Shown here: piece by piece, positions 43,272 to 52,244 of the stretch
Numbering within the stretch: the first letter of the stretch is position 1
Layout: each line of letters starts with the position of its first letter
Origin: Oceanisphaera profunda
GTDB taxonomy: Bacteria > Pseudomonadota > Gammaproteobacteria > Enterobacterales > Aeromonadaceae
DNA length: 64,000 nucleotides
Reading direction: 5' to 3'
NCBI RefSeq assembly: GCF_002157895.1
Contig: NZ_CP021377.1
Span: 310,001-374,000, forward strand
Notes under the pieces: model-generated
Database searches by the model: none
Told to the model about the DNA's origin: nothing
The model's input: the letters and a program-made list of their open reading frames with translations, nothing else
Made by a program: the position numbers and the translations under genes

Positions 43272-43578
43272 ATGGCTCTAGCAAATGCTTAACGCGACAG
43301 CGAGTGTATAGGGTTAAGGTCTTACCCCTGAATAATTTGCCACTTTTCGATCTTATCTCTATTTTTCCGTGGGTTTTGTGGATTCCGTGGCAAAGAAGAT
43401 GTTGATCTTTCACTGACGGCCGCGGTTCTACAGCTGATATAACGGACGACTTAAATGCCTCATAAAGAGCGTAATTTACTGCTCATAGCCCCGATTACGG
43501 AAAAATAGTAAAAATTACTGCCGATATTGAGGATATAATTTTGCTCATGCTTTCCCATTACTAGCCTCGGACTCTGCC
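43272..43578. repeat. Intergenic region with a MITE end
   Basis: An end of the GCCACGGAAT family in inverted form (TTTTCCGTGGGTTTTGTGG followed by ATTCCGTGGC) lies at 43363-43391. The opposite end is not recognised, so it is a solo copy. No gene is seen in the gap. Confidence 0.55.
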
Positions 43579-44619
43579 ATGAACAATTGGACTCGCACCG
43601 CCCTTAAAATCTTATCCAGCGATCAGCTGCGCACCTCAGATACCCACCTGTATCGGCTGGATATTCCCAGCCTGCATGGCATAGATATTTACTTAAAAGA
43701 CGAAAGTACTCACCCTACCGGCAGCCTCAAGCATCGATTGGCGCGCTCTTTATTTTTGCACGCCATTTGCAGCGGAAAAGTCGAGCAAGGCACCCATGTG
43801 GTGGAAGCCTCATCGGGCAGCACTGCCGTGTCGGAAGCCTATTTTGCTAAACTGTTGGGCTTAACCTTTACCGCTGTTATGCCCCGCCACACTACCTGCA
43901 AAAAAGTAGAGCAAGTTAAGCGCCTCGGTGGCCACTGTCATTTTGTGGATCACGGATCGCAAGTTTACGCCGAGGCCGAGCGGTTAGCGCTGGAATATAA
44001 TGGCCATTATATGGATCAATTTACCTTTGCTGAGCGCGCCACCGACTGGCGGGGCAACAACAATATTGCTGAGAGCATCTTTCACCAACTGGCCCAAGAG
44101 CCGCACCCTATTCCCCACGCTATTGTGATGAGCGCCGGCACCGGCGGCACCTCGGCCACGCTGGGCCGTTATACCCGCTATTTGGGGTTGGATACCAAAT
44201 TAGTGGTGGTGGATCCCGAAAACTCGGTGTTTTACGACAGTTATCAAAGCGGTGATACCAGCCTGATTAGTCAAGCCGGTGGCCGTATTGAAGGCATAGG
44301 CAGGCCCAGAGTAGAAGCCTCATTTTTGCCAGAAGTGATTGATGAAATGATCAAGGTGCCAGATGCCGCCAGCATCGCCACCATTCATTGGCTGGAGCAT
44401 ATTCTAGGCCGTAAGGCTGGTGGCTCAACCGGCACTAACTTGTGGGGCGTGTTGCAGCTGGCTAAGCGCATGCAGCAAAACGGCGAGCAAGGGTCGCTGG
44501 TGACCTTAATGTGCGACGGCGGCGAGCGTTACCTAGACACTTACTACAACCCAGAGTGGGTAGCCGAGCACATCGGCGATTTAACGCCCTATCGCGAGCA
44601 ATTGGCGGTGTTTGGGTAG
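43579..44619 (+). CDS. PLP-dependent cysteine synthase/L-cysteine desulfhydrase family protein
   Basis: A 346-residue fold-type II PLP enzyme of the cysteine synthase family, closest to Cds1-type L-cysteine desulfhydrases. The PLP lysine lies in HPTGSLKHRLARSL (around residue 51), followed by VEASSGSTAVSEAYFAKLLG (phosphate/substrate loop), an Ala-Gly-Thr-Gly-Gly-Thr phosphate loop and VVVDPENS. A C-terminal KAGGSTGTNLWG follows. Cds1 releases hydrogen sulfide and pyruvate from cysteine; cysteine synthesis is the alternative. No cys genes are adjacent. Only a weak ribosome site (CGGA) is visible before the ATG. Confidence 0.85.
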   Translation: MNNWTRTALKILSSDQLRTSDTHLYRLDIPSLHGIDIYLKDESTHPTGSLKHRLARSLFLHAICSGKVEQGTHVVEASSGSTAVSEAYFAKLLGLTFTAVMPRHTTCKKVEQVKRLGGHCHFVDHGSQVYAEAERLALEYNGHYMDQFTFAERATDWRGNNNIAESIFHQLAQEPHPIPHAIVMSAGTGGTSATLGRYTRYLGLDTKLVVVDPENSVFYDSYQSGDTSLISQAGGRIEGIGRPRVEASFLPEVIDEMIKVPDAASIATIHWLEHILGRKAGGSTGTNLWGVLQLAKRMQQNGEQGSLVTLMCDGGERYLDTYYNPEWVAEHIGDLTPYREQLAVFG

Positions 44620-44671
44620 ACACAGTATTAAGCGGAAAGTAAAACAAACACCAAACTAAAAAGACTTTCTC

Positions 44672-44797
44672 GCCACGGAATACACGGAACCCACTGACGA
44701 AGAGCAAAGCTTAAAAGGCGTTATGTATATAAGCACTTATCAAGCAGTTGTTTATTGTTGATGTTAATTTTTCTGTAGGTTCTGTAGATTCCGTGGC
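44672..44797. mobile_element. MITE-like element 3 (126 bp)
   Basis: The ends are GCCACGGAATACACGGAAC and, inverted, GTTCTGTAGATTCCGTGGC. Matched outward, 9 of the first 10 bases and most of the next 12 are identical. No coding capacity. It lies 52 bases after the PLP enzyme gene. Confidence 0.65.
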
Positions 44798-44846
44798 AAA
44801 TATTAGGTTGTTAAGTCTTGGATATGGTCAGAACGCGATGTTAGGT

Positions 44847-44935
44847 CGTCATGCTGAACTTGATTCAGCATCTTTGTGCAGAGAACCTTCTAATCTCACC
44901 AAGATCCTGACGTTCGTCAGGATGACGGCAAAGCA
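44847..44935. repeat. CTGA..TCAG dispersed repeat
   Basis: The segment contains CGTCATGCTGAACTTGATTC with AGCATC, and then AAGATCCTGACGTTCGTCAG with GATGACGGC, so that the ends are inverted relative to each other. Related copies are at 40235, 49386-49690 and 55130. Confidence 0.6.
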
Positions 44936-44981
44936 TCATTGCCAGAAAAACACCGCATCCGTGGGTGCGGTGTTTTACCCT

Positions 44982-47900
44982 TTACCCTTCACTCTTGGCC
45001 ACTCGCCCCGGCCGCAGTACCAGCATGCAGGGGGTGAGCAGTAAAGTGAGCAAAGTGGCAAACACCAAGCCGCCGGCAATGGCACTGGACAGCTGCGTCC
45101 ACCACTGAGTAGACGGTGCGCCTATGCCTAAGCCTGGCCCCAATAAATCCACGTTTACACCCAGTACCATGGGCATTAAACCCAACACTGTGGTAATGGC
45201 GGTAAGCAGCACCGGCCGCAGGCGCAAACAACCGGTTTCAAGTGCCGCTGCAACGGGTTCCATCCCATCGGCGCGCAATTGATTAAAGGTATCTATCAGC
45301 ACAATATTGTTGTTCACCACTATGCCGGCTAAGGCAATAATGCCCATGCCCACCATCACAATGCCAAAGGATTGGCCGTTAAGCAGTAAGCCCAGCAAAA
45401 CGCCTGCGGTCGAGAACACGATGGCCGATAACACCAAGCCGGTTTGATACAGGCTGTTAAATTGCGTCACTAAAATCAGCGTCATCATAAAGATGGCCAC
45501 GCCAAAGGCGGCGATTAAAAACTGCCCTGCTTCTTTTTGATCCGCATCTTCTCCGGCCACCACTAAAGTCACCCCCTCGGGCAGGGCTGTGACTTGGCCA
45601 CGCAGCGCGCTCAAACGTTCATCAAGACGAAAGCCTTGTTCAATGTCCGCTTGTAAGGTGATGGTACGTTTACCGTCGACGCGATGCAGAGTCCCAACTT
45701 TGGGTGCCGGCGCCAGTGTCACAAAGTGGCTTAAGGGCACTTGGCCACGGGCCGTATTAAGCGTGAGCCGCGACAGGTGATCGAGTGAGCGAAAATTAGC
45801 AGGCAAGCGCACCCGAATATCCACTTCGTCGTTGGCGTCTTCTGGCCGATAGGTGGCCAAATTTAAGCCATTGGTAACCAATTGCACCGCATTACCAACA
45901 CTGAGCACATCGGCACCTAAGCGCGCCGCCGCTTCGCGATCCACGGTTAAGCGCCATTCAATGCCCGGCAAACTGCGGTCGTCTTCCACATCAATAAAAC
46001 CGCCCAGCTCATTCATGGCTTGGCGAAGGGTATCGGTGGCCTGATTGAGCAGGGTTTCATTAAGTCCACTCAAGCGTAGCTCTACCGGTTTGCCGCTACT
46101 GGGGCCCATTTGCTGCTGACGAAAATCTAAAATAATGCCGGGTATGTCCTCGGTGAGCGCCAGCATGGTGTCTTTAATGTCGGTGGCAGGTCTGCGTTGA
46201 TACCAGTCTACAAATTGAAACTGCAGCACGCCGATCACATCACTGCCCATTTGGCTATCCGCCATGGCAAAGCTGCGGGCATACAAGGCTTTAACCTCGG
46301 TGAGACCTTGTAGCCTCTCCTCCACTTGCTGCAATAAGGCATCTTTTTCATAGACGGATAAATCGCCCCGCGCCCGCACTTGTAGCTGCGCGCTGTCCGG
46401 CTCTATGTTAGGGAAAAACTCCACCCCATGATTAAAGCGGGCATATCCTGCATAGACAATCACCACCAAGATTAAGGTGGTGATCAAACTGGTTGCTGGG
46501 CGTTGTAATAACCAAGCCAACAGCCTCCTATAACTGGCTAGGCCCGGCATGCTGATGGCGACTTTAGGCTGGCGCGCCTTGGCAAGCCCGCCCATGGTAG
46601 GCAGAAATATCAGCGCCATCGCCAATGAGGCCAGCAAGCAGATAATCACGGTAGCGGGCAGGTACTTCATAAACTCTCCCACCACACCGGGCCAAAATAG
46701 CAGCGGCACAAATACCGCAAGCGTAGTAGCGGTGGAGGAGATAACCGGCCAGCTCATGCGGTGCGCCGCATTGATCCACGCTTGCTTAGGCGCTTGACCC
46801 TCGTGCAAATGTCGGTCGGCCAACTCACTGACCACAATGGCGCCATCCACCAACATGCCGGCCACCAAAATCAGCCCAAACAACACGATAATATTCATAG
46901 TAAAACCAATGGCCCAGATCACCAGAATACCGGACAAGAAGGCGCCCGGTATGGTGAGTCCAACCATCAGCGCCGAGCGCATGCCCATGGCCAGCAAGAT
47001 TAAAATCAACACCAACACCACGGCGGTGACTACGTTGTTAAGTAAGTCCGAGAGCATGGTTTCCACTTGCATGGACTGATCCATGATGTAGTTAATTGCT
47101 ACGCCCTCTGGCAACAAGGGCTGAGCTTGTGCCAGCAGCTGCTTCACTTGTTCTATGGTGTCGATAATATTGGCACCGGCCCGTTTACTGACTTCCAGCA
47201 CTAAGCCCGGCTGGTCATTAATGCGCGCAAAGCCGGCGGGATCTTTAAACGTGCGCCGCAACATGGCCACATCACCAAAAGTGACCACCCGATCGCCATG
47301 CACTTTGATGGGCATGCCCAACACATCGTCAAGATTTTCGATAATGCCCGGCACTTTAATGGCCATGCGCCCAGCACCCGTGTCTAAACTGCCGGCGGCT
47401 ACTAAACGGTTATTGCTTGAGACCAAATTAAACAGTTCATTGTAATCAATGCCGTAGGTATCCAGCACTTGCGGGTCGACGATGATCTCCAGCACGTCTT
47501 CTCGGTCACCGCCAATGTCCACTTCTAACACTTCACCTATGCCTTCAATCTCATCTTTGAGGCGGCGCGCTATCATCACCAATTCGGTTTCAGATATAGG
47601 GCCCGACAAGGCCACGGATAACACCGGAAACAAGGACACGTTGATTTCATGTACTTGGGGCTCATCCGCTTCTTGAGGTAATTTACTGCGCGTGGCATCG
47701 ACTTTCTCCCGTACATCTTGCAACGCGAGTTTAGGATCAAAGCCCGCATCAAATTCCAACATCACAGAAGCGTGGCCTTCACTGGCAGTGGAGCTCATTT
47801 TTTTTACCCCCGCCAGCGTGCGCAGTTCTTGCTCTATGGGTCGCACTAGTAAGCGCTCGGCATCTTCGGGGCTAATGCCCTCTAATGACAAAGACACATA

Positions 47901-48038
47901 CATCATGGGGATGGTGACGTCTGGGTTGGCTTCTTTAGGAATGGCTTGATAAGCGCCTAGGCCGCCCAGCAATAAAAAGATAAAGGCCATTAAGGTGGCG
48001 CGACTGCGCTGCACCGCCGCTGCAATTAGGCCCCTCAT
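44982..48038 (-). CDS. RND family efflux transporter permease
   Basis: A large inner-membrane proton-driven exporter (1018 residues) of the AcrB/HAE type. It has 12 predicted membrane helices, the two periplasmic porter regions, and repeats such as AIPKEANPDVTIPMMYV at the N-terminus and GVEFFPNIEPDSAQLQV after the seventh helix. The proton-relay segment reads GMLVDGAIVVSELADR: AcrB has two Asp here, while this protein has Asp-Gly, as in heavy-metal CzcA-type pumps. Its ATG overlaps the stop of the adaptor gene (ATGA), so the two are coupled. An outer-membrane channel gene is not adjacent, so a shared TolC-type channel is likely. Substrate unknown. Confidence 0.93.
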   Translation of the reverse strand: MRGLIAAAVQRSRATLMAFIFLLLGGLGAYQAIPKEANPDVTIPMMYVSLSLEGISPEDAERLLVRPIEQELRTLAGVKKMSSTASEGHASVMLEFDAGFDPKLALQDVREKVDATRSKLPQEADEPQVHEINVSLFPVLSVALSGPISETELVMIARRLKDEIEGIGEVLEVDIGGDREDVLEIIVDPQVLDTYGIDYNELFNLVSSNNRLVAAGSLDTGAGRMAIKVPGIIENLDDVLGMPIKVHGDRVVTFGDVAMLRRTFKDPAGFARINDQPGLVLEVSKRAGANIIDTIEQVKQLLAQAQPLLPEGVAINYIMDQSMQVETMLSDLLNNVVTAVVLVLILILLAMGMRSALMVGLTIPGAFLSGILVIWAIGFTMNIIVLFGLILVAGMLVDGAIVVSELADRHLHEGQAPKQAWINAAHRMSWPVISSTATTLAVFVPLLFWPGVVGEFMKYLPATVIICLLASLAMALIFLPTMGGLAKARQPKVAISMPGLASYRRLLAWLLQRPATSLITTLILVVIVYAGYARFNHGVEFFPNIEPDSAQLQVRARGDLSVYEKDALLQQVEERLQGLTEVKALYARSFAMADSQMGSDVIGVLQFQFVDWYQRRPATDIKDTMLALTEDIPGIILDFRQQQMGPSSGKPVELRLSGLNETLLNQATDTLRQAMNELGGFIDVEDDRSLPGIEWRLTVDREAAARLGADVLSVGNAVQLVTNGLNLATYRPEDANDEVDIRVRLPANFRSLDHLSRLTLNTARGQVPLSHFVTLAPAPKVGTLHRVDGKRTITLQADIEQGFRLDERLSALRGQVTALPEGVTLVVAGEDADQKEAGQFLIAAFGVAIFMMTLILVTQFNSLYQTGLVLSAIVFSTAGVLLGLLLNGQSFGIVMVGMGIIALAGIVVNNNIVLIDTFNQLRADGMEPVAAALETGCLRLRPVLLTAITTVLGLMPMVLGVNVDLLGPGLGIGAPSTQWWTQLSSAIAGGLVFATLLTLLLTPCMLVLRPGRVAKSEG

Positions 48039-49258
48039 GGCCGAGGCTCCGCTGGCTTGAATTCGGATAGTGCAGGCTCGCCCGACTGTTCGAGGGGGAT
48101 AGTCTCAGCTGGCTTAATCTCAGTCGGCTTGGTTTCAATCGGCTTAGCTTCAGGCAATGCAGACTCCGCCATACGCACATTAACCACAGTGCCGGCTGCT
48201 ACAAAGTCAGCGCCGCGGGTTACGAGCCGCACCGAGCTTGGCAAGCCACTTACCCAAGCTTGTTCAGTGGTGATGCTCAGTAACGTGACCTGCTGCCATT
48301 GCATGCGATCTTGCTCATCAAGCAGATACACTCCCAATTGGCTTTGCTTGTTCAACGCCAATAATGCTGGGGATAAACGAATGGCATCTTGTTTAGGCAG
48401 TTGAATATGCAGGCCCACGCTAGCACCCGCGACTCGCCAACCGTGTGGATTATCTAATTTGGCCTCAAGGGCAAAGCTGCGGGTTTGGTCATCGGCGGCT
48501 TGGGCAATAAAGTCCAGTTTGCCGTTAAGCTCACGGCCATCGAGTAATACGGCACGCACCGGCAACCCGGTGTTAAGCTTTAGCACCGCTTGTTGCGGCA
48601 CATGGGCCGTTAACTTAAGCCGAGACACATCGACTAAGGTCAGTAGCTCATCGCCCACTTGCACAAATCCGCCCTGCTCTACGGGCAAACTATCCACTTG
48701 GCCGGCAAAGGGGGCGACTATTTCACTGTGGCTCACCGCCAACTTAGCGTTGGCCACTGCGGCTTTAGCGCTGACCGCTGCGGCCTTTAAAGAGAGATAA
48801 TCGGTTTCTGAGATGTGTTGCTTGGCGCGCAGGCGAGCGCCGGCACTCACCTGCGCTTGGCGCAATGCCAAATCTGCTTGGGCCTGCTCCAGTTGCACCC
48901 GTCGCCCATCATCACTGACGGTAATTAATGCGTCATTTTTTGCCACCCTTTGCCCTAACTCGGGCCGAGTGAGCACAGTACCGCTGACTTGAGCGCGCAG
49001 GTTAACGCTATGAATAGGCGCCAGTTTGCCTTGTAACAATACCTCTGCCTGATAAGGCTCGGCCTTAAAGTCACTAGCCTCAACAAAAAACAGCTTGGCC
49101 GTTGTTTGCTGTAGTGCCCTTTGCTCATCTGGGGCTTGGCTTTGTGCTTGATACAGCTCACCGCGCCACAGCCAAAATGCCAGCAGCATCAGTACCAAGA
49201 TCAGCCAACTCAGCTTCTTATAACGAGCCAGCCATAGCGTTGCCCTAGTTGCCACCAT
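48035..49258 (-). CDS. RND efflux periplasmic adaptor subunit
   Basis: The membrane-fusion protein that connects the RND pump to an outer-membrane channel. The 407-residue product has an N-terminal membrane anchor (WLILVLMLLAFWLW), a biotinyl-lipoyl half (VNLRAQVSGTVLTRPELGQRV), an alpha-hairpin (LEQAQADLALRQAQV to AKAAVANAKLAV), the second lipoyl half (IVAPFAGQVDSLPVEQGGFV), and beta-barrel domains. A tail of about 40 residues with repeated Lys-Pro-x-Glu units (EAKPIETKPTEIKPAETIP) is unusual and encoded by repeated DNA. The ATG at 49258 has GGAAG upstream; a longer frame begins 132 bases earlier. Coupled to the pump gene by a 4-base overlap. Confidence 0.9.
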   Translation of the reverse strand: MVATRATLWLARYKKLSWLILVLMLLAFWLWRGELYQAQSQAPDEQRALQQTTAKLFFVEASDFKAEPYQAEVLLQGKLAPIHSVNLRAQVSGTVLTRPELGQRVAKNDALITVSDDGRRVQLEQAQADLALRQAQVSAGARLRAKQHISETDYLSLKAAAVSAKAAVANAKLAVSHSEIVAPFAGQVDSLPVEQGGFVQVGDELLTLVDVSRLKLTAHVPQQAVLKLNTGLPVRAVLLDGRELNGKLDFIAQAADDQTRSFALEAKLDNPHGWRVAGASVGLHIQLPKQDAIRLSPALLALNKQSQLGVYLLDEQDRMQWQQVTLLSITTEQAWVSGLPSSVRLVTRGADFVAAGTVVNVRMAESALPEAKPIETKPTEIKPAETIPLEQSGEPALSEFKPAEPRP

Positions 49259-49385
49259 GAGACCACTTCCGAGTTCAAAGAGTGAAACTTCAGCATAGCA
49301 AGTTAGAGCCAAGTGAAACAGCCACAGGATGAGTAGCTGTGAGCTAGAAGCGGGAAGAGCTTTAGACCTATAGTGCAGATATCGG

Positions 49386-49752
49386 GACAAGCTCGATAAG
49401 ACGGCAATGGTCGGTTTTTAGCTCTATGCCGTCTTCCTGAACTCGATTAAGGATCTCGTTTTAGATTTAACCCGTTCCGCCTGCGGCGAAATGCGAGAAC
49501 AAGTGTTCGCCTACAAATACCAAAGCTAAGGACTGTGTCATTATTTATGCCGTCTTCCTGAACTCGATTCAGGATCTCGTTTTAAGTTTTAGTACCGAGA
49601 GCAGATACCGGAGTAAATCCGGTATGACGGCCTAGGACGGTGTTTGTTTTTAAGCCGTCATCCTGATGCACATCAGGATCTCGCTTTTGATTTAACCCGT
49701 TTCGCCTTCGGCGAAATGCGAGAACAAGTGTTCGCCTACAAATGACAAAGCA
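49386..49752. repeat. Cluster of dispersed repeats with a 225-bp internal direct repeat
   Basis: Three units of the type GCCGTCTTCCTGAACTCGAT with a matching CAGGATCTCG lie here. A 63-base segment GATTTAACCCGTT...CAAAGC occurs at 49464 and again at 49689, each containing the inverted REP-like element (stem CGCC-loop-GGCG and GCGAGAACAAGTGTTCGC). No gene is seen from 49259 to 49918. Confidence 0.75.
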
Positions 49753-49918
49753 AAGGGCGAGATACGGGCAGTGTCTTGCTTAGCTAAAACCTTACCGCCT
49801 ATCACTATTTCTTATGATCTAAGTCAAAGCAAAAAACTATTTTGCTTTAGTGTTTATTGTTGACTCATTAGTCAGGCAGGCATAGGATAACCCATAACAA
49901 GCATCTGGAGTGCACATT

Positions 49919-50044
49919 ATGAGTCATACCCAACTACTTCGTTTTGCGAACATTGCTATGGTGATATTTTTAGTGGTGGCCTGTGGCGCCTTAAGCATTG
50001 CTTACCTTCAAGAAGAGAAAGTATCGTTAGGCGTGAAAATATAA
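49919..50044 (+). CDS. Small single-helix membrane protein, unknown
   Basis: A 41-residue frame: a short polar start, a hydrophobic helix NIAMVIFLVVACGALSIAYL, and a charged end QEEKVSLGVKI. CTGGAG lies eight bases before the ATG and a strong terminator follows 36 bases after the stop, so it looks like a complete small gene. I know of no family. It is flanked upstream by an AT-rich probable promoter with a TTGCTTTAGTGTTTA run near 49850. Confidence 0.6.
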   Translation: MSHTQLLRFANIAMVIFLVVACGALSIAYLQEEKVSLGVKI

Positions 50045-50080
50045 CGCCAAGCAAAAATTATCCGTCCACTTTATCGCAAT

Positions 50081-50120
50081 AAAAAAAGCCCCGAGCAGCA
50101 TGACTGTTCAGGGCTTTTTT
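50081..50120. terminator. Bidirectional terminator between the small gene and purK
   Basis: AAAAAAGCCC and GGGCTTTTTT frame a longer imperfect stem (GAGCAG/CTGTTC) with a five-base loop. It has T and A runs at both ends, so it can serve both the 41-codon gene and the convergent purK. Confidence 0.88.
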
Positions 50121-50149
50121 GTGCGCGTTGCAACAACTAACGTTGGAAA

Positions 50150-51217
50150 TTAATCCAGCTGGCTGCGCAACCAGTTAAGTACTTCCACGTAAGTGGCCGG
50201 TAGCATGGTTTGCAGCAGATCCAGTGCCGCCTTGGTGTCGGCGTGGTTATCGAGGCAGAAGTTAATGTGTCCGACCTTGCGGCCCACTCGTACCTCTTTG
50301 CCATACCAATACAGCTCGGCACCGGGTACGGTAAGCCAAGCATCTTGATAATCCACACCCACTAAATTCACCATCACGCTGGTGTTTTTAACGGTGGGTT
50401 GTACCAAGGGCAACTTGGCCACGGCACGTAAGTGCGCTTCAAACTGGCTGATATTGGCGCCAGCTTGGGTCCAGTGGCCGCTGTTATGTACGCGCGGTGC
50501 CAGTTCATTAACCAGCAGCGTATCGCCTAAGCGGAAGCACTCCATGGCCATGACGCCCACGTAATCTAGGTTATTCATTAGCTTGCCCAGCATCTGCTCG
50601 GCTTTTTCTTGCAAGTGTGCAAGGCGCGGCAATGGTGCCACCGAGCCCAACAAGATGCCATCTACGTGCAAGTTAAGGGTCAGTGGATAAAAGAAACACT
50701 GGCCATCCGCACTGCGCATGCCCACTACCGACATTTCTTCGTCAAAGTCGATGGCTTGCTCGGCGATGCACACTTGATGCCAGCCTTCTGGCACCGCATC
50801 ACGGCCCGGCTCACGTAACCAATGTTGGCCACGACCGTCGTACCCGCCGGTGCGCTGCTTAAGTAATACCCGCTCGCCTAAGCGCTCGTGCAAACTCTCG
50901 GCCGTGGTATCGGACTCCACCAATTGCCAAGGTGCTGTGGCTAAGCCCAGTTCATCAATCAGGGATTTTTGCGTAAAGCGATCGGCTAATCGTGGAAAAG
51001 TCTGCAAGTTAACGAAAGCACCGTGGCTGGCCAGTTGGCGAGTCGCGGCGGTATCCGGCCATTGCTCACGCTCAGCGGTCACTTGCTCATGGGCCAACAA
51101 AGGCAGCGTTTCTTCTGATTCTATATCTACCGGTTGTACGTCTAAATTAAGCGGCATGCCTGCATGCTTAAGCATTTGGCCTAATTGGCCGGCACCCAGT
51201 ACCCAAATACGGCTCAT
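50150..51217 (-). CDS. purK: 5-(carboxyamino)imidazole ribonucleotide synthase PurK
   Basis: PurK uses ATP and bicarbonate to make N5-carboxyaminoimidazole ribonucleotide in purine synthesis. The 355-residue ATP-grasp protein begins [18 protein letters not shown], has [15 protein letters not shown] in the ATP-binding domain, and [17 protein letters not shown] with SQFEAHLRA, the family markers. The ATG overlaps the purE stop codon (ATGA), so the two are translationally coupled, in the order purE-purK as in E. coli. A strong terminator lies 29 bases downstream. Secure. Confidence 0.97.
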   Translation of the reverse strand: MSRIWVLGAGQLGQMLKHAGMPLNLDVQPVDIESEETLPLLAHEQVTAEREQWPDTAATRQLASHGAFVNLQTFPRLADRFTQKSLIDELGLATAPWQLVESDTTAESLHERLGERVLLKQRTGGYDGRGQHWLREPGRDAVPEGWHQVCIAEQAIDFDEEMSVVGMRSADGQCFFYPLTLNLHVDGILLGSVAPLPRLAHLQEKAEQMLGKLMNNLDYVGVMAMECFRLGDTLLVNELAPRVHNSGHWTQAGANISQFEAHLRAVAKLPLVQPTVKNTSVMVNLVGVDYQDAWLTVPGAELYWYGKEVRVGRKVGHINFCLDNHADTKAALDLLQTMLPATYVEVLNWLRSQLD

Positions 51218-51708
51218 GCTTGTGCCCTCGGATCAGGATTGGCTAATACGGTGTCGGTTTGTTGCTGGCGAAACGCCTCTAGGCGCTCGGCCAGTGCTGG
51301 GTCGTTATTGGCCAATATTTGGCACGCTAATAACCCCGCATTAAAGGCGCCCGCTTCACCGATGGCCAGCGTACCCACCGCCACACCTTTGGGCATTTGC
51401 GCGATAGACAACAAGCTGTCCATGCCATTAAGGGCACGGCTTTGTACCGGCACTCCTAATACCGGCAGGCGGGTTTTAGACGCTACCATGCCAGGTAAGT
51501 GCGCCGCACCACCGGCGCCGGCAATAATCACTTGAAAACCGCGCCCTACTGCCTCTGCGCTAAATGACATTAGGCGGTCGGGAGTGCGGTGCGCCGACAC
51601 CACTTCCACTTCATAAGGCACCTGTAATAAATCCATAATTTCGGCGGCGCCTTCCATGGTGGGCCAATCACTTTTTGAGCCCATGATGACGGCAACTTTT
51701 GCTTGCAT
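51214..51708 (-). CDS. purE: 5-(carboxyamino)imidazole ribonucleotide mutase PurE
   Basis: PurE rearranges N5-carboxyaminoimidazole ribonucleotide to the 4-carboxy form, the step after PurK. The 164-residue protein shows [41 protein letters not shown] and [20 protein letters not shown], all typical of class I PurE octamers. AGGAGT precedes the ATG at 51708. First gene of purE-purK. No clear PurR operator was seen upstream. Secure. Confidence 0.97.
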   Translation of the reverse strand: MQAKVAVIMGSKSDWPTMEGAAEIMDLLQVPYEVEVVSAHRTPDRLMSFSAEAVGRGFQVIIAGAGGAAHLPGMVASKTRLPVLGVPVQSRALNGMDSLLSIAQMPKGVAVGTLAIGEAGAFNAGLLACQILANNDPALAERLEAFRQQQTDTVLANPDPRAQA

Positions 51709-52244
51709 GACTACTCCTGGTTAACAAGGTTTATGGCGCAGTGGCGCGGTATTAATCACACGCACACCCGCTCAGCATTTCGGTGGATCTGGGGGGTGTG
51801 CAATTATAGCGAAACGGGACTTTGTCGGCTAGTGAAGTAAGCCAGATTCTGGCGTCAACTGGACAAAACCTGAGTTTGGGGTTAAGTTAAGTGCTTGTAT
51901 TTATAATTGAATGAAATTGAATACCGTCACAGGAGGTGTCCCCGCCATGTTTGGTGCCATTGAAGCTTTGCCCTAAGTCACGACCGTCTGTGTCGTCGAC
52001 CACACATCACCCGGCTCTCGCCAACGTCTCTAGCTTTTAATTTTTAATATCGTTTTATTAGCGTTTTTTCGCGTCCGTTGTCGCAAGCCTGGTCGTCTTT
52101 ACTTACGCCACATTTATGTCACTGCAGTTGCCTAATCCGCCACTGTAGCTGGACGTTTTTCTGTTCATTTATTCGAACGTTTGCCTAAGCCTTAGCTTGA
52201 ACATGAGCCTTGGCTTGCGTATCGATCATTTCATGGAGACATCC
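51709..52244. promoter_or_regulatory. Long leader of the symporter gene with a possible nine-codon upstream frame
   Basis: A short frame MFGAIEALP (51947-51976) has ACAGGAGG ten bases before its ATG. The rest of the 536-base gap is T-rich and without a gene. The start of purE lies at its left end. Nothing else was recognised. Confidence 0.25.
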
